This document shows positions 40,875 through 49,439 of a stretch of 64,000 bases of DNA, one piece after another. Source of the DNA: Streptomyces sp. ITFR-16 (GTDB lineage: Bacteria; Actinomycetota; Actinomycetes; Streptomycetales; Streptomycetaceae); the NCBI RefSeq assembly GCF_031844705.1, contig NZ_CP134609.1:186001-250000 (forward strand), written 5' to 3'. The notes below the pieces were generated by a model that saw nothing but the letters and a program-made list of their open reading frames with translations, was not told the origin of the DNA and did no database searches. The translations under genes and the position numbers were made by a program. The first letter of the stretch is position 1; every line of letters starts with the position of its first letter.

Positions 40875-40913
40875 CCCCCGGCCGGCACGCTGCTGACGCG
40901 TGCCGGCCGGGGG
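40875..40913 (-). terminator. Terminator between the GH87 and prolyl oligopeptidase genes
   Basis: A perfect 16-bp stem with a 7-nt loop (TGCTGAC on the plus strand), beginning 33 nt after the GH87 stop. Its last arm supplies the GGGGG that could be mistaken for a ribosome site of the next gene. Confidence 0.85.
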
Positions 40914-40946
40914 GCCTGTCCTGGCTGCCCGGTCCGGGGACCGGAC

Positions 40947-43900
40947 CTACTTGCGGGTGGCCGCCTTGCCGGCGGTGCCGTTGATGACGAACTGTGAGCC
41001 GGGCTCGATGACGACGTCGCCGTCGGCCGAGCCGGTGATGGTCACGTCCGTCAGGGTCGCACTGCCCCTCGCCCCTCCATGGGCGAGGATTCCGGAGCCG
41101 TTCACGGAGTTGCCGATCCGGACGTTCGAGATCTTCGCGCCGGGCACGGCCCCGCCGCCCGACTTGAACTGGATCCCGTCGTAGGTCGAGTCCTGGATGT
41201 CGGTGTCGCGGATCGTGACACCGGGGATGTCCTGACCGGCGGCGAACAACGTGATGGCGCCGAACTCCTGGGCCTCGCCCCAGAACGCCCCGCCGGTGCG
41301 GTGGAGCGCGTTGTTGGCGATCAGCGTCTGCCCGGAGAAGGGCAGCGGGTCGTGGTCCGTGGCCAGCATGATGCCGGGGTAGTTCATCGTGTCGGAGATG
41401 ATGTTGTTCTCGATGGTGTTGCCGTAACCGCCGTACACGGCGATGCCGTTGGCCCGCCACGGCAGCTGGATCGTGTTGTTGAGGAAGTGGTTGTCGTGGC
41501 CGACGTCCACCGACGGGTTCTTCACGTACTTGCTCGACCACACGGCGAGCGAGTCGTCGCCTGTGTTGCGGAAGGACGAGTTGAACACGGTCGAGTTCCG
41601 GGTGCCGTTGGCGAAGTTGATGCCGTCCGCATAGGTGTTGCGGATACGCATCCCGGTGAACTCGAGCCCGTCGGCCGGTCCCCAGAGGTCGGGGATGTTG
41701 TCGTAGTCGCGCCCCACCCACACACCGACGTTGGCGTGCTCCAGCCATACGTTGGTGATCTTGGTGTTCTTGCCGAACCGGCCGTTGAGACCGACGCCGC
41801 CCTCGGCGTTGCCGTCGCCGCCCCGGATGGTGCCGGAACCGAAGATCGCGATGTCCGAGATCTTGGTGTTCTCGTCGATGTCGAAGCCGAAGTTGCCCTC
41901 GTGCGGGTGGTTGATGCCGCCCGCGTCCTGCGGCGGGGTCAGCGTGTACAGCTGGGAGTGCCACATCCCGGCGCCTCGGACGGTGACGTCACGGATGCCG
42001 ACCTGGTTGTACTGACCCCGGTCCTGCGGGTCGTCGGTGAGGATCTTCTGCTCCTGGCGCCACTGCCCGGCCGGGATCCACACACAGCCGATGTCGCCGT
42101 TCTGGTTGGCCGTCACCGCCCGCTGGATGGCGTCCGTGTCGTCGATGCCGTCGTTCGGGACGGCCCCGTAGGTGGTGATCGAGGTGCATCCCGCCGGCTG
42201 GGAGGCGGCCGGTGCCACCTGCTCCAGGTCGACGAGGTCGATGATGTAGAAGGAGGCCGAGTCGCCGGCGTCCCGCTGGAGACGGAACTTCGTGCCCGCC
42301 GGGTAGGTCTGGCCGAGCAGCGCGTTGGACTCGTCGAACAGCCTGCGGGCGTCACCCCCGGGTGTGTTGGTCAGGCCCTCCGGGCTGTCGGTGTTGCCGT
42401 ACAGCCAGCTGTGCTTGGACGAGAGGGTCAGCTTGCGGACGAAGGTGTTGTCGGCGTAGAGGCTGATGGTGGCCTGCGTGCCGCCGCCACCGGGGGTATC
42501 GGGGATGGAGTTGCGCACCACGATCGAGTTCGAGGGAACGGTCGAGGTGATCTCGACGTACTGCCCGGTGGAGTCGAGCCGCACGGACTGGCGGCCCGAG
42601 GACTCGGTGGCGAAGTTGGTGTGCCCGAAGGTGCGCTTCTGGTCGGACTTCAGCAAGGTGCCCTGGTACGCGCCCTGCTCCGCCTCGTACTCGGTGTACG
42701 GAACGGCGGCGCCCCGGCCGACGACGATGGCGCGCGAGAAGACGTTGTTGTTCTCGTTCGTCTCGCTGACGACTCCGGTGGCATCCGCGGTGGCGGTCAG
42801 GTTGGCCCCGCCGCTCTTCGCCGTCCAGCTCCCGCTGATGGGCACGGTGACCGTGCCCCCGGCGGGGACCGCGCCGGTCGTGCCGTTCAGCGTGGTGCCC
42901 TCCACCTGGAGCCGGGTGACGGTCGAGGCACTCACCGCCGTGGTGCCCCGGTTGTGCACCGAGACCGTGAAGGTGACGGCCGCGCCCACGGCGGGGTTCG
43001 ACGGGCTGGGCGTGATGCCGAGCACTTCGAGGTCGGGGCCCGGGCTCTGCCCGATCACGAGCTTGGAGGCCGCGGTGCGGCTGTTGTTGCTGTTGTCCTG
43101 CTCGACGACCGTGTCGGCCGGGTCGACGACCGCGGAGAGGCTGTACGTGCCCATGGGCCGCTTGCCGACGTCGATCCGTACGGTGGCCGAGGCTCCGGCG
43201 GCCAGGCCGGCCACCGGTCCGCTGCCGGCGACCACGCCCTCCAGGCTGGCGTCCACCGTCGTCGCTGCGGAGGCCGCGGTGCCGGCGTTGCGCACGGTGG
43301 CGCTCACGGTGATGGCGTCCGTCTCGGACGGGGAGTCGGGTGACCACGTCAGGTCGGAGACGACCAGGTCCGGGTTGGGTGCGGCGGTGCCGACCACCTG
43401 GATCTCGGCGACCTGCGCCCCGGGAGCACCGGTGTTGGAGAAGAACTTCAGCTGGACGTCGGCGTACCGGCCGCTGACCGGGACCGTCACCGTGTTCTCG
43501 TTGCCGGACGGGCTGAACGCGTAGTCGGCCCGGTCCTTCAGCGAGGTGAACCCGGTGGCGGACTGGGCGCGGCCGAGTACCTGGATGCTCTGCGTGCGGG
43601 CGCCCCAGGCCTGGTCCGGGGAGAGCTTGACGACGACGGCCTCGAGGTCGGCGTCGGCGCCGAGCTTGACCGTCAGCGTCGAGGGGTAGCCGTTCGACTC
43701 CCAGTAGGTGCCGGTCCTGCCGTCGTTGGCGTTGGCCGCGACGAAGTTCTGCACGTACGAGGACGCCTCGACCGGCTTGTTCAGCGCGAGGTCGGAGCCT
43801 GCGGTGGCCGGCGGGCCGGGGCCGTCGCCCCCGTCCTGCCCGTAGACCTCCAGCCCGGAGAGCTGTGCGGCGTTCCAGCCGGTGTTGGCCGTCACCTGCA

Positions 43901-44348
43901 CCCGGACGTACCGCGCCTGCTTCGCGGTGAAGTCGATCGTGACGGTATTGCCCGCCGACGGGGTGAACACCCGCGCGGCCGGGGCGGACAGCGCGCTGAA
44001 GCCGGTGCCGTCGGTGGAGCCCGTGACGCCGAGCGTCTGGGTCCGCGCCTCCCAGGTGTTGGGGAGCTTCAGCACCACCCGGTCGACGTCGAACCGCTTG
44101 CCGAGGTCGATCTGGACCCACTGCGGGAAGGCGCCGGCGGGGCTTTCCCAGTACGTCTGCTGGCTGCCGTCGGTGATGTTCGAGGCCGGGTAGGCGGCGT
44201 TGGACCCGCTCGCCGTCGCCGTCCTACCGAGGGCGAGGTCGGGTCCGGGTGCGGCCGCCGATGCGGCGACCGGCAGGAGGCCGACGGTCATCAGTGCGGC
44301 GGCCACCGCACCGGTGAGGAACCGTCTGCCTTGTTGCTTCCATCTCAT
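40947..44348 (-). CDS. Secreted GH87 alpha-1,3-glucanase (mutanase/mycodextranase) with carbohydrate-binding domains
   Basis: A 1133-residue secreted enzyme. A signal peptide (about residues 1-30) is followed by two F5/8-type (CBM32-like) domains (about 35-165 and 175-320), two CARDB-type beta modules (about 325-545), a CBM35-like domain (about 560-715) and a parallel-beta-helix catalytic domain (about 720-1120). The motif YADGINFANGT (Asp908) followed by FRNTGDDSLAVW (Asp931, Asp932) matches the spacing of the three catalytic Asp of GH87 enzymes. The substrate is alpha-1,3-glucan or nigeran, from fungal walls or dental-type polymers. Start 44348 has GAGGAC upstream. It is a single gene ended by a strong terminator. 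Confidence 0.88.
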   Translation of the reverse strand: MRWKQQGRRFLTGAVAAALMTVGLLPVAASAAAPGPDLALGRTATASGSNAAYPASNITDGSQQTYWESPAGAFPQWVQIDLGKRFDVDRVVLKLPNTWEARTQTLGVTGSTDGTGFSALSAPAARVFTPSAGNTVTIDFTAKQARYVRVQVTANTGWNAAQLSGLEVYGQDGGDGPGPPATAGSDLALNKPVEASSYVQNFVAANANDGRTGTYWESNGYPSTLTVKLGADADLEAVVVKLSPDQAWGARTQSIQVLGRAQSATGFTSLKDRADYAFSPSGNENTVTVPVSGRYADVQLKFFSNTGAPGAQVAEIQVVGTAAPNPDLVVSDLTWSPDSPSETDAITVSATVRNAGTAASAATTVDASLEGVVAGSGPVAGLAAGASATVRIDVGKRPMGTYSLSAVVDPADTVVEQDNSNNSRTAASKLVIGQSPGPDLEVLGITPSPSNPAVGAAVTFTVSVHNRGTTAVSASTVTRLQVEGTTLNGTTGAVPAGGTVTVPISGSWTAKSGGANLTATADATGVVSETNENNNVFSRAIVVGRGAAVPYTEYEAEQGAYQGTLLKSDQKRTFGHTNFATESSGRQSVRLDSTGQYVEITSTVPSNSIVVRNSIPDTPGGGGTQATISLYADNTFVRKLTLSSKHSWLYGNTDSPEGLTNTPGGDARRLFDESNALLGQTYPAGTKFRLQRDAGDSASFYIIDLVDLEQVAPAASQPAGCTSITTYGAVPNDGIDDTDAIQRAVTANQNGDIGCVWIPAGQWRQEQKILTDDPQDRGQYNQVGIRDVTVRGAGMWHSQLYTLTPPQDAGGINHPHEGNFGFDIDENTKISDIAIFGSGTIRGGDGNAEGGVGLNGRFGKNTKITNVWLEHANVGVWVGRDYDNIPDLWGPADGLEFTGMRIRNTYADGINFANGTRNSTVFNSSFRNTGDDSLAVWSSKYVKNPSVDVGHDNHFLNNTIQLPWRANGIAVYGGYGNTIENNIISDTMNYPGIMLATDHDPLPFSGQTLIANNALHRTGGAFWGEAQEFGAITLFAAGQDIPGVTIRDTDIQDSTYDGIQFKSGGGAVPGAKISNVRIGNSVNGSGILAHGGARGSATLTDVTITGSADGDVVIEPGSQFVINGTAGKAATRK

Positions 44349-44438
44349 GCTGTCCTCTTGTTCCGTGGGGCCGAGGGGGCGTGATCGGGGACGCCGACAG
44401 GAGGGGGAGCAGGTCACCTGCCGGAAACTCGCGCTCAT

Positions 44439-44466
44439 TACCTAGAATTTTGAGTGATCCGGTCAA
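44439..44466 (-). promoter_or_regulatory. Candidate promoter of the GH87 gene
   Basis: On the minus strand TTGACC (44461-44466) is followed after 16 nt by TAGGTA (44439-44444). The surrounding bases are strongly AT-rich. The leader would be about 80-90 nt. Confidence 0.45.
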
Positions 44467-44613
44467 TATTTTGCGGTGCCGAGGTGACAGGTTTCTAGCA
44501 GGTGACGGTTTTGTCAACGGTTCGCGCAACCCGTGAACAAGGGCCGTTGCTGCGGGAGTTGGCTTCCCAGTAGGTTCGGGGCCTCGATTCCGACCGGCCG
44601 GGGGGTTACCGGG

Positions 44614-45219
44614 ATGCTCACGCTGCGGGAGGTCGCGGACAATCCGTCGGCCCTGACGGACCGGGTGGTGCTGGCGGACGGCCCGGAGGTCACCTTCCGG
44701 CCGCTCGTGCCCGGCGACGCCGAGCCACTGGCCGCGTTCCTGGCGGCCCTGTCCCCCGAGTCCAGGCGGTTCAGCACGCACGGCGGCCACGACCTCGCCG
44801 CCGCCGTCGAGCTGTGCGACGCGATCGCACGCTACGACAAGCTCAGGCTGGTCCTCGAAGAGGTGCCGTCCGGGAGGATCACCGGCCTCCTCGAACTCAG
44901 TCTCGATCTGCACCCCTCGGACATCGACCGCTACCGCAGGTCCGGGATCCCGCTCACGGCGACGGACTGCCGGTTCGGCGCCACTCTGGCCGACGACCAT
45001 CAGGGCAAGGGCGTGGGAACGCAGGTCTTCCCGCTCGTCGCGGACGTGGCCCGGCGGTTCGGCCGGCGGCGGATCATCCTGTGGGGCGGGGTGCTGACCG
45101 ACAATCCGCGCGCCATCCGCTACTACGAGAAGAACGGCTTCCGCCCGGTCGGCGCGTTCACCGGGGCGGACGGCACGCGGTCGCTCGACATGATCCTGGA
45201 CCTCGATCGGGGCTTTTAG
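44614..45219 (+). CDS. GNAT-family N-acetyltransferase
   Basis: A 201-residue acetyltransferase: VTFRPLVPGDAEPLAAFLAAL at the start of the fold, RFGATLADDHQGKGVGTQVF (acetyl-CoA binding, QGKGVG) and NPRAIRYYEKNGFRPVGAF in the last third. The N-terminal 35 residues are not part of the GNAT core. It is divergent from the GH87 gene, with 265 bp between. ATG 44614 begins the conserved part; upstream in-frame codons lack support. The substrate is unknown. Confidence 0.85.
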   Translation: MLTLREVADNPSALTDRVVLADGPEVTFRPLVPGDAEPLAAFLAALSPESRRFSTHGGHDLAAAVELCDAIARYDKLRLVLEEVPSGRITGLLELSLDLHPSDIDRYRRSGIPLTATDCRFGATLADDHQGKGVGTQVFPLVADVARRFGRRRIILWGGVLTDNPRAIRYYEKNGFRPVGAFTGADGTRSLDMILDLDRGF

Positions 45220-45437
45220 CACACCAGCGGGATGTAGGGCCCGAAAGCGCGAAATATCGGCCTGATCCGGCGCGCGGGGACGGTATTCGGCCAACGATCG
45301 GTCTCTCGCGCGGGCGGAGACAACCCATCACACCGCCTCACGGCTCTCACGGACCGGAGGCAGCGTTGCCCACCGCGCCCGTCGGCGCCCGGGGTGTGCT
45401 TCCTCCGTTCCCGCAGGCAACAGGAATACGAGGAACG

Positions 45438-47144
45438 ATGACCGGATCCCACCACCCCCGCCTCTGGCGCTCGGCGCTGGCCGCCGGCGTGACCGTCGCC
45501 GTGATCGCGGGGGTCGCCGCCGCCGCGCCCGAGAAGCGGACGATGAAGGCCACACCGGAGTTCGCCCTGATCGCCGCCACCACCTCGGTGACGCTCGACT
45601 CCTGGAAGGAGGACCCGGGCGTCTACCTGGACCTCGGTACGTATGTCACCGCCGGCCGCAGCCCTCTCGAGATCAAGGTGACTCGGAAGTCCTACAAGGA
45701 CCCCGTGGTGGCCACGCAGATCATCCGGGACGGCGGCACGACCCGGACCAAGGTCCTGCCCAAGGGGCTGGTGAAGGACTTCGCCGGGCTGCCGGACTTC
45801 GCCCGGATCGAGATGACCGACACGGCCGGCAAGACCGTGCTGGACAGGACCGAGGCGTTCTGCCCCAACAACGCCTCGGGCCGCGTCCGTCCCGACGCCC
45901 CGGCCAAGTCGAAGTATCCCGAGAGCTGCCCCACGAACCCGTTCACGCTCGGCTCGGTGTGGGGCGTCGAGAAGGGCTGGGCCTCCAACACCTATGCCGG
46001 ATACTCCGCGGCGCCGGTCGTCCTCAAGCCCGGGAAGTACACCGCCAAGGTGTCGGTCACCAAGCGGTACCGCGATCTGTTCGGCATGTCCGCCACGGCG
46101 CAGAAGATCAAGGTGACAGTACGCGAGCGGAGCTGGGAGGAGGACCAGACGCGGTCGGCGGACCACAGCGCCCACATGTCCGGTCACTCCGGCCATGCCG
46201 GCCATGCCGGCCACGGTGCCGTGCGCGCACCCGCCCCGGCCGCGCCGACGAGCGGCGCGGGCCCGACGTACAACGTCGGTCACGGCCCCCTCACGGCCGC
46301 ACCGCCCGCCCTGCCGTGGGCGGTCAAGAAGGCCGCCGGCCTCCAGGCGGCCCGTGTGGGTGACGGCCCCGGCCAGACCGACGGCTCCCGCCAGGCGCCC
46401 GCCGCCTCGCCCAACGCCGCGCGGCCGTCCGGCAAGGCCGTCGTACCGGACGTGCCCAAGCCCGACCTCCGGTCGCTGCCCGCCTACGGCATCACGATCA
46501 GCGACGGCGAGGGCGACGTACCCGGCAAGGACTATCTGGCCTTCAGCGCGAACGTGTGGAACGCGGGCCCGGCGCAACTCGTGGTGGACGGCTTCCGCAC
46601 CCCCGGCAAGGCGCTCATGGATGCCTACCAGTACTTCTACGACGCCAAGGGCAAGCAGGTCGGCTACACCCCGACCGGCACCATGGAGTGGGACCCGCGC
46701 CCGGGTCACGAGCACTGGCACTTCACCGACTTCGCCAGCTACCGGCTGCTCAAGGCCGACAAGAAGGAGATGGTGCGCAGCGGCAAGGAGGCGTTCTGCC
46801 TGGCCAACACCGACGCGGTCGACTACACGGTGAAGAACGCCAACTGGCACCCGGACAACACCGATCTGTCCACCGCGTGCGGCCAGGAGAACTCAATCTC
46901 CGTCCGCGAGGTGCTGGATGTCGGCTCCGGTGACACCTACACCCAGGATCTCCCCGGCCAGTCCTTCGACATCACCAACCTGAAGAACGGCACGTACTAC
47001 ATCCAGGTGCTGGCCAACCCGGAGAAGCGTCTCAAGGAGACCGACCTCACGAACAACAGCGCGCTGCGCAAGGTGGTTCTGGGCGGAAAGCCGGGAGCGC
47101 GCACGGTGACCGTGCCCGCTCACGACCTGGTCGACGCCAACTGA
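45438..47144 (+). CDS. Secreted lysyl-oxidase-like copper protein
   Basis: A 568-residue secreted protein with an N-terminal signal peptide (about 1-30). Residues about 240-262 form a histidine-rich stretch with repeated HAGHAG units. The C-terminal domain (about 350-555) is lysyl-oxidase-like: RPGHEHWHFTDFASYRL carries the copper-ligand histidines, and RTFPGKALMDAYQYFYD-like segments precede it. Bacterial LOX proteins oxidise lysine or other primary amines, giving cross-links or hydrogen peroxide. The His-rich repeat may collect copper. ATG 45438 has GAGGAA upstream; a strong terminator follows. Confidence 0.85.
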   Translation: MTGSHHPRLWRSALAAGVTVAVIAGVAAAAPEKRTMKATPEFALIAATTSVTLDSWKEDPGVYLDLGTYVTAGRSPLEIKVTRKSYKDPVVATQIIRDGGTTRTKVLPKGLVKDFAGLPDFARIEMTDTAGKTVLDRTEAFCPNNASGRVRPDAPAKSKYPESCPTNPFTLGSVWGVEKGWASNTYAGYSAAPVVLKPGKYTAKVSVTKRYRDLFGMSATAQKIKVTVRERSWEEDQTRSADHSAHMSGHSGHAGHAGHGAVRAPAPAAPTSGAGPTYNVGHGPLTAAPPALPWAVKKAAGLQAARVGDGPGQTDGSRQAPAASPNAARPSGKAVVPDVPKPDLRSLPAYGITISDGEGDVPGKDYLAFSANVWNAGPAQLVVDGFRTPGKALMDAYQYFYDAKGKQVGYTPTGTMEWDPRPGHEHWHFTDFASYRLLKADKKEMVRSGKEAFCLANTDAVDYTVKNANWHPDNTDLSTACGQENSISVREVLDVGSGDTYTQDLPGQSFDITNLKNGTYYIQVLANPEKRLKETDLTNNSALRKVVLGGKPGARTVTVPAHDLVDAN

Positions 47145-47159
47145 CCCGCTGATTTCACG

Positions 47160-47192
47160 CGCCGGCCCCGGCCCTCTAGGCCGGGGCCGGCG
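47160..47192 (+). terminator. Terminator of the lysyl-oxidase-like gene
   Basis: A perfect 14-bp stem (CGCCGGCCCCGGCC and its complement) with loop CTCTA, 15 nt after the stop. Confidence 0.85.
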
Positions 47193-47324
47193 TCCGCGTA
47201 CTCCCCCGCGTTCTCTTCCACGCGTTCATCACTTCGGCTGGCCTCGGACGCCCGCACCCCTCACGGGCCCTTGATCGTGGGTAGCATCCGGCACCAACCC
47301 CCAGTACGAGGAGTGTGAACCACC

Positions 47325-47834
47325 GTGGCCAACGCAGACGGCGCCGTCCGGAGCGTGCAGAGCGTGTACGCCGAGCGATTCGCGGCCGACCTCGCCGCCA
47401 ACCGGTCGGAGCAGGAGGAGATCACCGGGCGCATCGCGGAGTTGCAGACGCGGCTGGACCGGCTCCGGGAGGACGAGAAGTGGCTGTCGGGGATGCAGGG
47501 CACCCTGCCCGCCCCGGCCGCGAAGAGTGTCCCGCGGCCGCGCCCCGCCAAGGCGCGCAAGAAGACGGCCGCACCGCAGACACCGGCCCCGCTGCATCAG
47601 CTCGTCCTGGCCCTGCTGCCGGCGGGAGAGCCCCGGCTCGTGCGTGAGGTTCACGCGGACCTGGAGAAGGCGCACCCCGACCGCACGACATCCGTGCAGG
47701 TGGTGCGCAACACGCTGGAGACCCTGGTCAAGCGGGGTGCCGTCACCAAGGGAACGCAGAAGGGTTCGGCGATGTACACCGCGCCGCAACCGGCGGCGGA
47801 AGCTGCGGGCGGCAAGGCCTCGGCAGGGGCGTGA
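47325..47834 (+). CDS. Unrecognised protein with coiled coil and winged-helix-like C-terminus
   Basis: A 169-residue basic protein of no named family. Residues about 20-55 form a heptad-like helix (RSEQEEITGRIAELQTRLDR), then comes a Lys/Arg/Ala/Pro-rich linker (VPRPRPAKARKKTAAPQTPA). The last part (LVREVHADLEKAHPDRTTSV, NTLETLVKRGAVTKGTQ) resembles a winged helix. The GTG at 47325 has AGGAGTG upstream, and TAGCAT at 47282-47287 could be its -10 box. A DNA-binding role is a guess. Confidence 0.7.
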   Translation: MANADGAVRSVQSVYAERFAADLAANRSEQEEITGRIAELQTRLDRLREDEKWLSGMQGTLPAPAAKSVPRPRPAKARKKTAAPQTPAPLHQLVLALLPAGEPRLVREVHADLEKAHPDRTTSVQVVRNTLETLVKRGAVTKGTQKGSAMYTAPQPAAEAAGGKASAGA

Positions 47835-47871
47835 AGGCCTCCGGCCGGGGCGCCGTGGGCGAGGTCTCGCG

Positions 47872-47909
47872 CGCCCGGCCCCCAGGAGCGTGCTCCCAGG
47901 GGCCGGGCG
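47872..47909. terminator. Convergent hairpin terminator
   Basis: An 11-bp outer stem (CGCCCGGCCCC with its complement) and an inner GGAGC/GCTCC stem. It lies between the ends of the coiled-coil gene (+) and the cold-shock gene (-) and probably serves both. Confidence 0.7.
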
Positions 47910-47924
47910 GTGTCGTACGCGAAA

Positions 47925-48128
47925 TCAGGCGGCCGTGATGTTCTCGGCCTGCGGGCCCTTCTGGCCCTGGGTGATGTCGAAGGTGACGGCCTGGCCCTCC
48001 TGGAGCTCACGGAAGCCGGTGGCGTTGATGTTCGAGTAGTGCGCGAAGACGTCCGGCCCGCCGCCGTCCTGCTGGATGAAGCCGAAACCCTTTTCGGCGT
48101 TGAACCACTTGACGGTTCCGCTGGCCAT
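47925..48128 (-). CDS. Cold-shock protein, CspA family
   Basis: A 67-residue five-strand OB-fold protein. RNP1 (KGFGFIQQD) and RNP2 (DVFAHYS) nucleic-acid-binding motifs are intact, and the sequence begins [17 protein letters not shown] as in most actinobacterial Csp proteins. It binds single-stranded RNA or DNA and works as an RNA chaperone. A TAGCGT -10 box (48257-48262, minus strand) would give a leader of about 120 nt containing a CACCAC/GTGGTG stem, consistent with thermoregulated translation. Ended by the convergent hairpin. Confidence 0.92.
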   Translation of the reverse strand: MASGTVKWFNAEKGFGFIQQDGGGPDVFAHYSNINATGFRELQEGQAVTFDITQGQKGPQAENITAA

Positions 48129-48256
48129 GCCGGTGCCTCTCAGTCGATATCGGGAACCGCACCACGCGGTCCCGGTGGTGTCCTGGTCCGCCCTGCACAG
48201 CAAGGCGCCCGCGCCGGAGCACGGGCAGGTTCGGCGAACCACGACTTCCGGCAGTG

Positions 48257-48262
48257 ACGCTA
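48257..48262 (-). promoter_or_regulatory. Candidate -10 box of the cold-shock gene
   Basis: TAGCGT on the minus strand, about 130 nt upstream of the ATG, implying a long structured leader. The rest of the gap (48129-48351) has no recognisable gene. Confidence 0.35.
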
Positions 48263-48351
48263 CATGGCGAAACCGCTCTCCACCAGAGAGCAACTGCGGG
48301 ATCGCGCAGACGTCGCCCCGATGGAGGCCGGAGGGCAGCCGGCGCACCCCG

Positions 48352-49038
48352 TCACACGGTGGCCGGCACGGGCGCGGAGGGGGCGCGCGCGAACGGGCCG
48401 TCCAGGGCCGCCCACTGGAGCAGCATGATGGTCTTGGCATCGGCGATGCCGCCGCTGCGGATCATCGCGAGCGCCCGCTCGAAGGGCAGCTCCACGGTCG
48501 CGATGTCCTCACCCTCCTCGGCGATCCCGTGCCCCTCGGCGGCAGGTGGCGCCGCGTCGTACGGGGCGGCGAAGAAGTGCAGGCGTTCGGTGACCGAACC
48601 CGGGCTCATGAAGACCTGGAAGACGGGTTCGGGGGTGCCGATGGTGTGTCCGGTCTCCTCGGCCGCCTCCCTGCGGACGGCCTCCTGCGGCGCGTCGCCG
48701 TCGAGGAGTCCGGCGGCGGTCTCGACCAGCATCCCGTCGCGGTGCCCGTTGACGTAGGCGGGCAGGCGGAACTGACGGGTCAGCAGGACCGTGCCGCGTT
48801 CGGTGTTGTGGAGCAGGACGGTGGCGCCGTCGCCCCGGTCGTACGTCTCGCGCTGTTCCCGGCTCCAGTGGCCGTCGCTGTGCCGGTAGTCGAAGGTCGT
48901 CCTGCGCAGGACGTACCAGTCGCAGGAGAGCACCTCCACCTCTCTGACGCGTACCCGGGGGTTGCCCGTCAGGTCGCGGCCCTGCCGGTCGAGGCCGGTG
49001 CGGCCGCGGCCGTCGGGGGTGTCCACGCCGGCGGTCAC
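48352..49038 (-). CDS. nudK: NudK-like Nudix hydrolase (GDP-mannose pyrophosphatase type)
   Basis: A 228-residue Nudix hydrolase. The Nudix box is [20 protein letters not shown] followed by AAEETG, with Asp in place of the usual first Glu, as in E. coli NudK. Further shared features are [20 protein letters not shown] and [20 protein letters not shown]. NudK splits GDP-mannose and related nucleotide sugars. The GTG at 49038 overlaps the upstream gene by 4 bp (GTGA). It is the last gene of the DeoR-DUF4406-NudK operon. GDP-mannose specificity is inferred. Confidence 0.87.
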   Translation of the reverse strand: MTAGVDTPDGRGRTGLDRQGRDLTGNPRVRVREVEVLSCDWYVLRRTTFDYRHSDGHWSREQRETYDRGDGATVLLHNTERGTVLLTRQFRLPAYVNGHRDGMLVETAAGLLDGDAPQEAVRREAAEETGHTIGTPEPVFQVFMSPGSVTERLHFFAAPYDAAPPAAEGHGIAEEGEDIATVELPFERALAMIRSGGIADAKTIMLLQWAALDGPFARAPSAPVPATV

Positions 49039-49412
49039 CGGACGGCCGGGATGTCGTCGATGCCGGTGTACACGGCGAGGCCCCCGGCCCGGGCCGCCTC
49101 CACCATGCGGTCGGCGCCCTCGGAGGCGCCGCCGATGCGCAGCACCGCGTCGCAGCGGGCCAGCAGCCTCTCGGCGACGGGGTGGAATATCTCCTGGAAC
49201 GCGGGGTCGCCGGGGCCCGTGCTCCCGGCGGTCTCGATCAGGGGAAGGGCCAGGGCCTCGCCGGTGACCGGGAGATGGCCCGCGCGGAAGAGGGCCAGGG
49301 CGGTCGCGTTCATCGCCCGCACATGGGCGTCGAGCTTCGCCGGGTCGTCCCCGGTCCCCGACCGGTAGGGCCCGGCGACCAGGATCATCAGCGGGTGCGG
49401 TACAGGGGTCAT
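49035..49412 (-). CDS. DUF4406 / nucleoside 2-deoxyribosyltransferase-like protein
   Basis: A 125-residue Rossmann-like protein. MILVAGPYRSGTGDDPAKLD, DPAFQEIFHPVAERLLARCD and AVLRIGGASEGADRMVEAAR are typical of the DUF4406/nucleoside-2-deoxyribosyltransferase group. GAGGAG lies upstream of the ATG. It overlaps the Nudix gene by 4 bp and follows the DeoR gene by 27 bp, so all three form an operon, probably for nucleotide or nucleotide-sugar salvage. Confidence 0.83.
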   Translation of the reverse strand: MTPVPHPLMILVAGPYRSGTGDDPAKLDAHVRAMNATALALFRAGHLPVTGEALALPLIETAGSTGPGDPAFQEIFHPVAERLLARCDAVLRIGGASEGADRMVEAARAGGLAVYTGIDDIPAVR

Positions 49413-49439
49413 GGTGGGTACTCCTCGTGGGTGACCGGT

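Noticed and set aside
40006..41964. A 652-codon minus-strand frame across two genes
   Set aside because: Shadow of the GH87 and prolyl oligopeptidase genes, low complexity and no domain.
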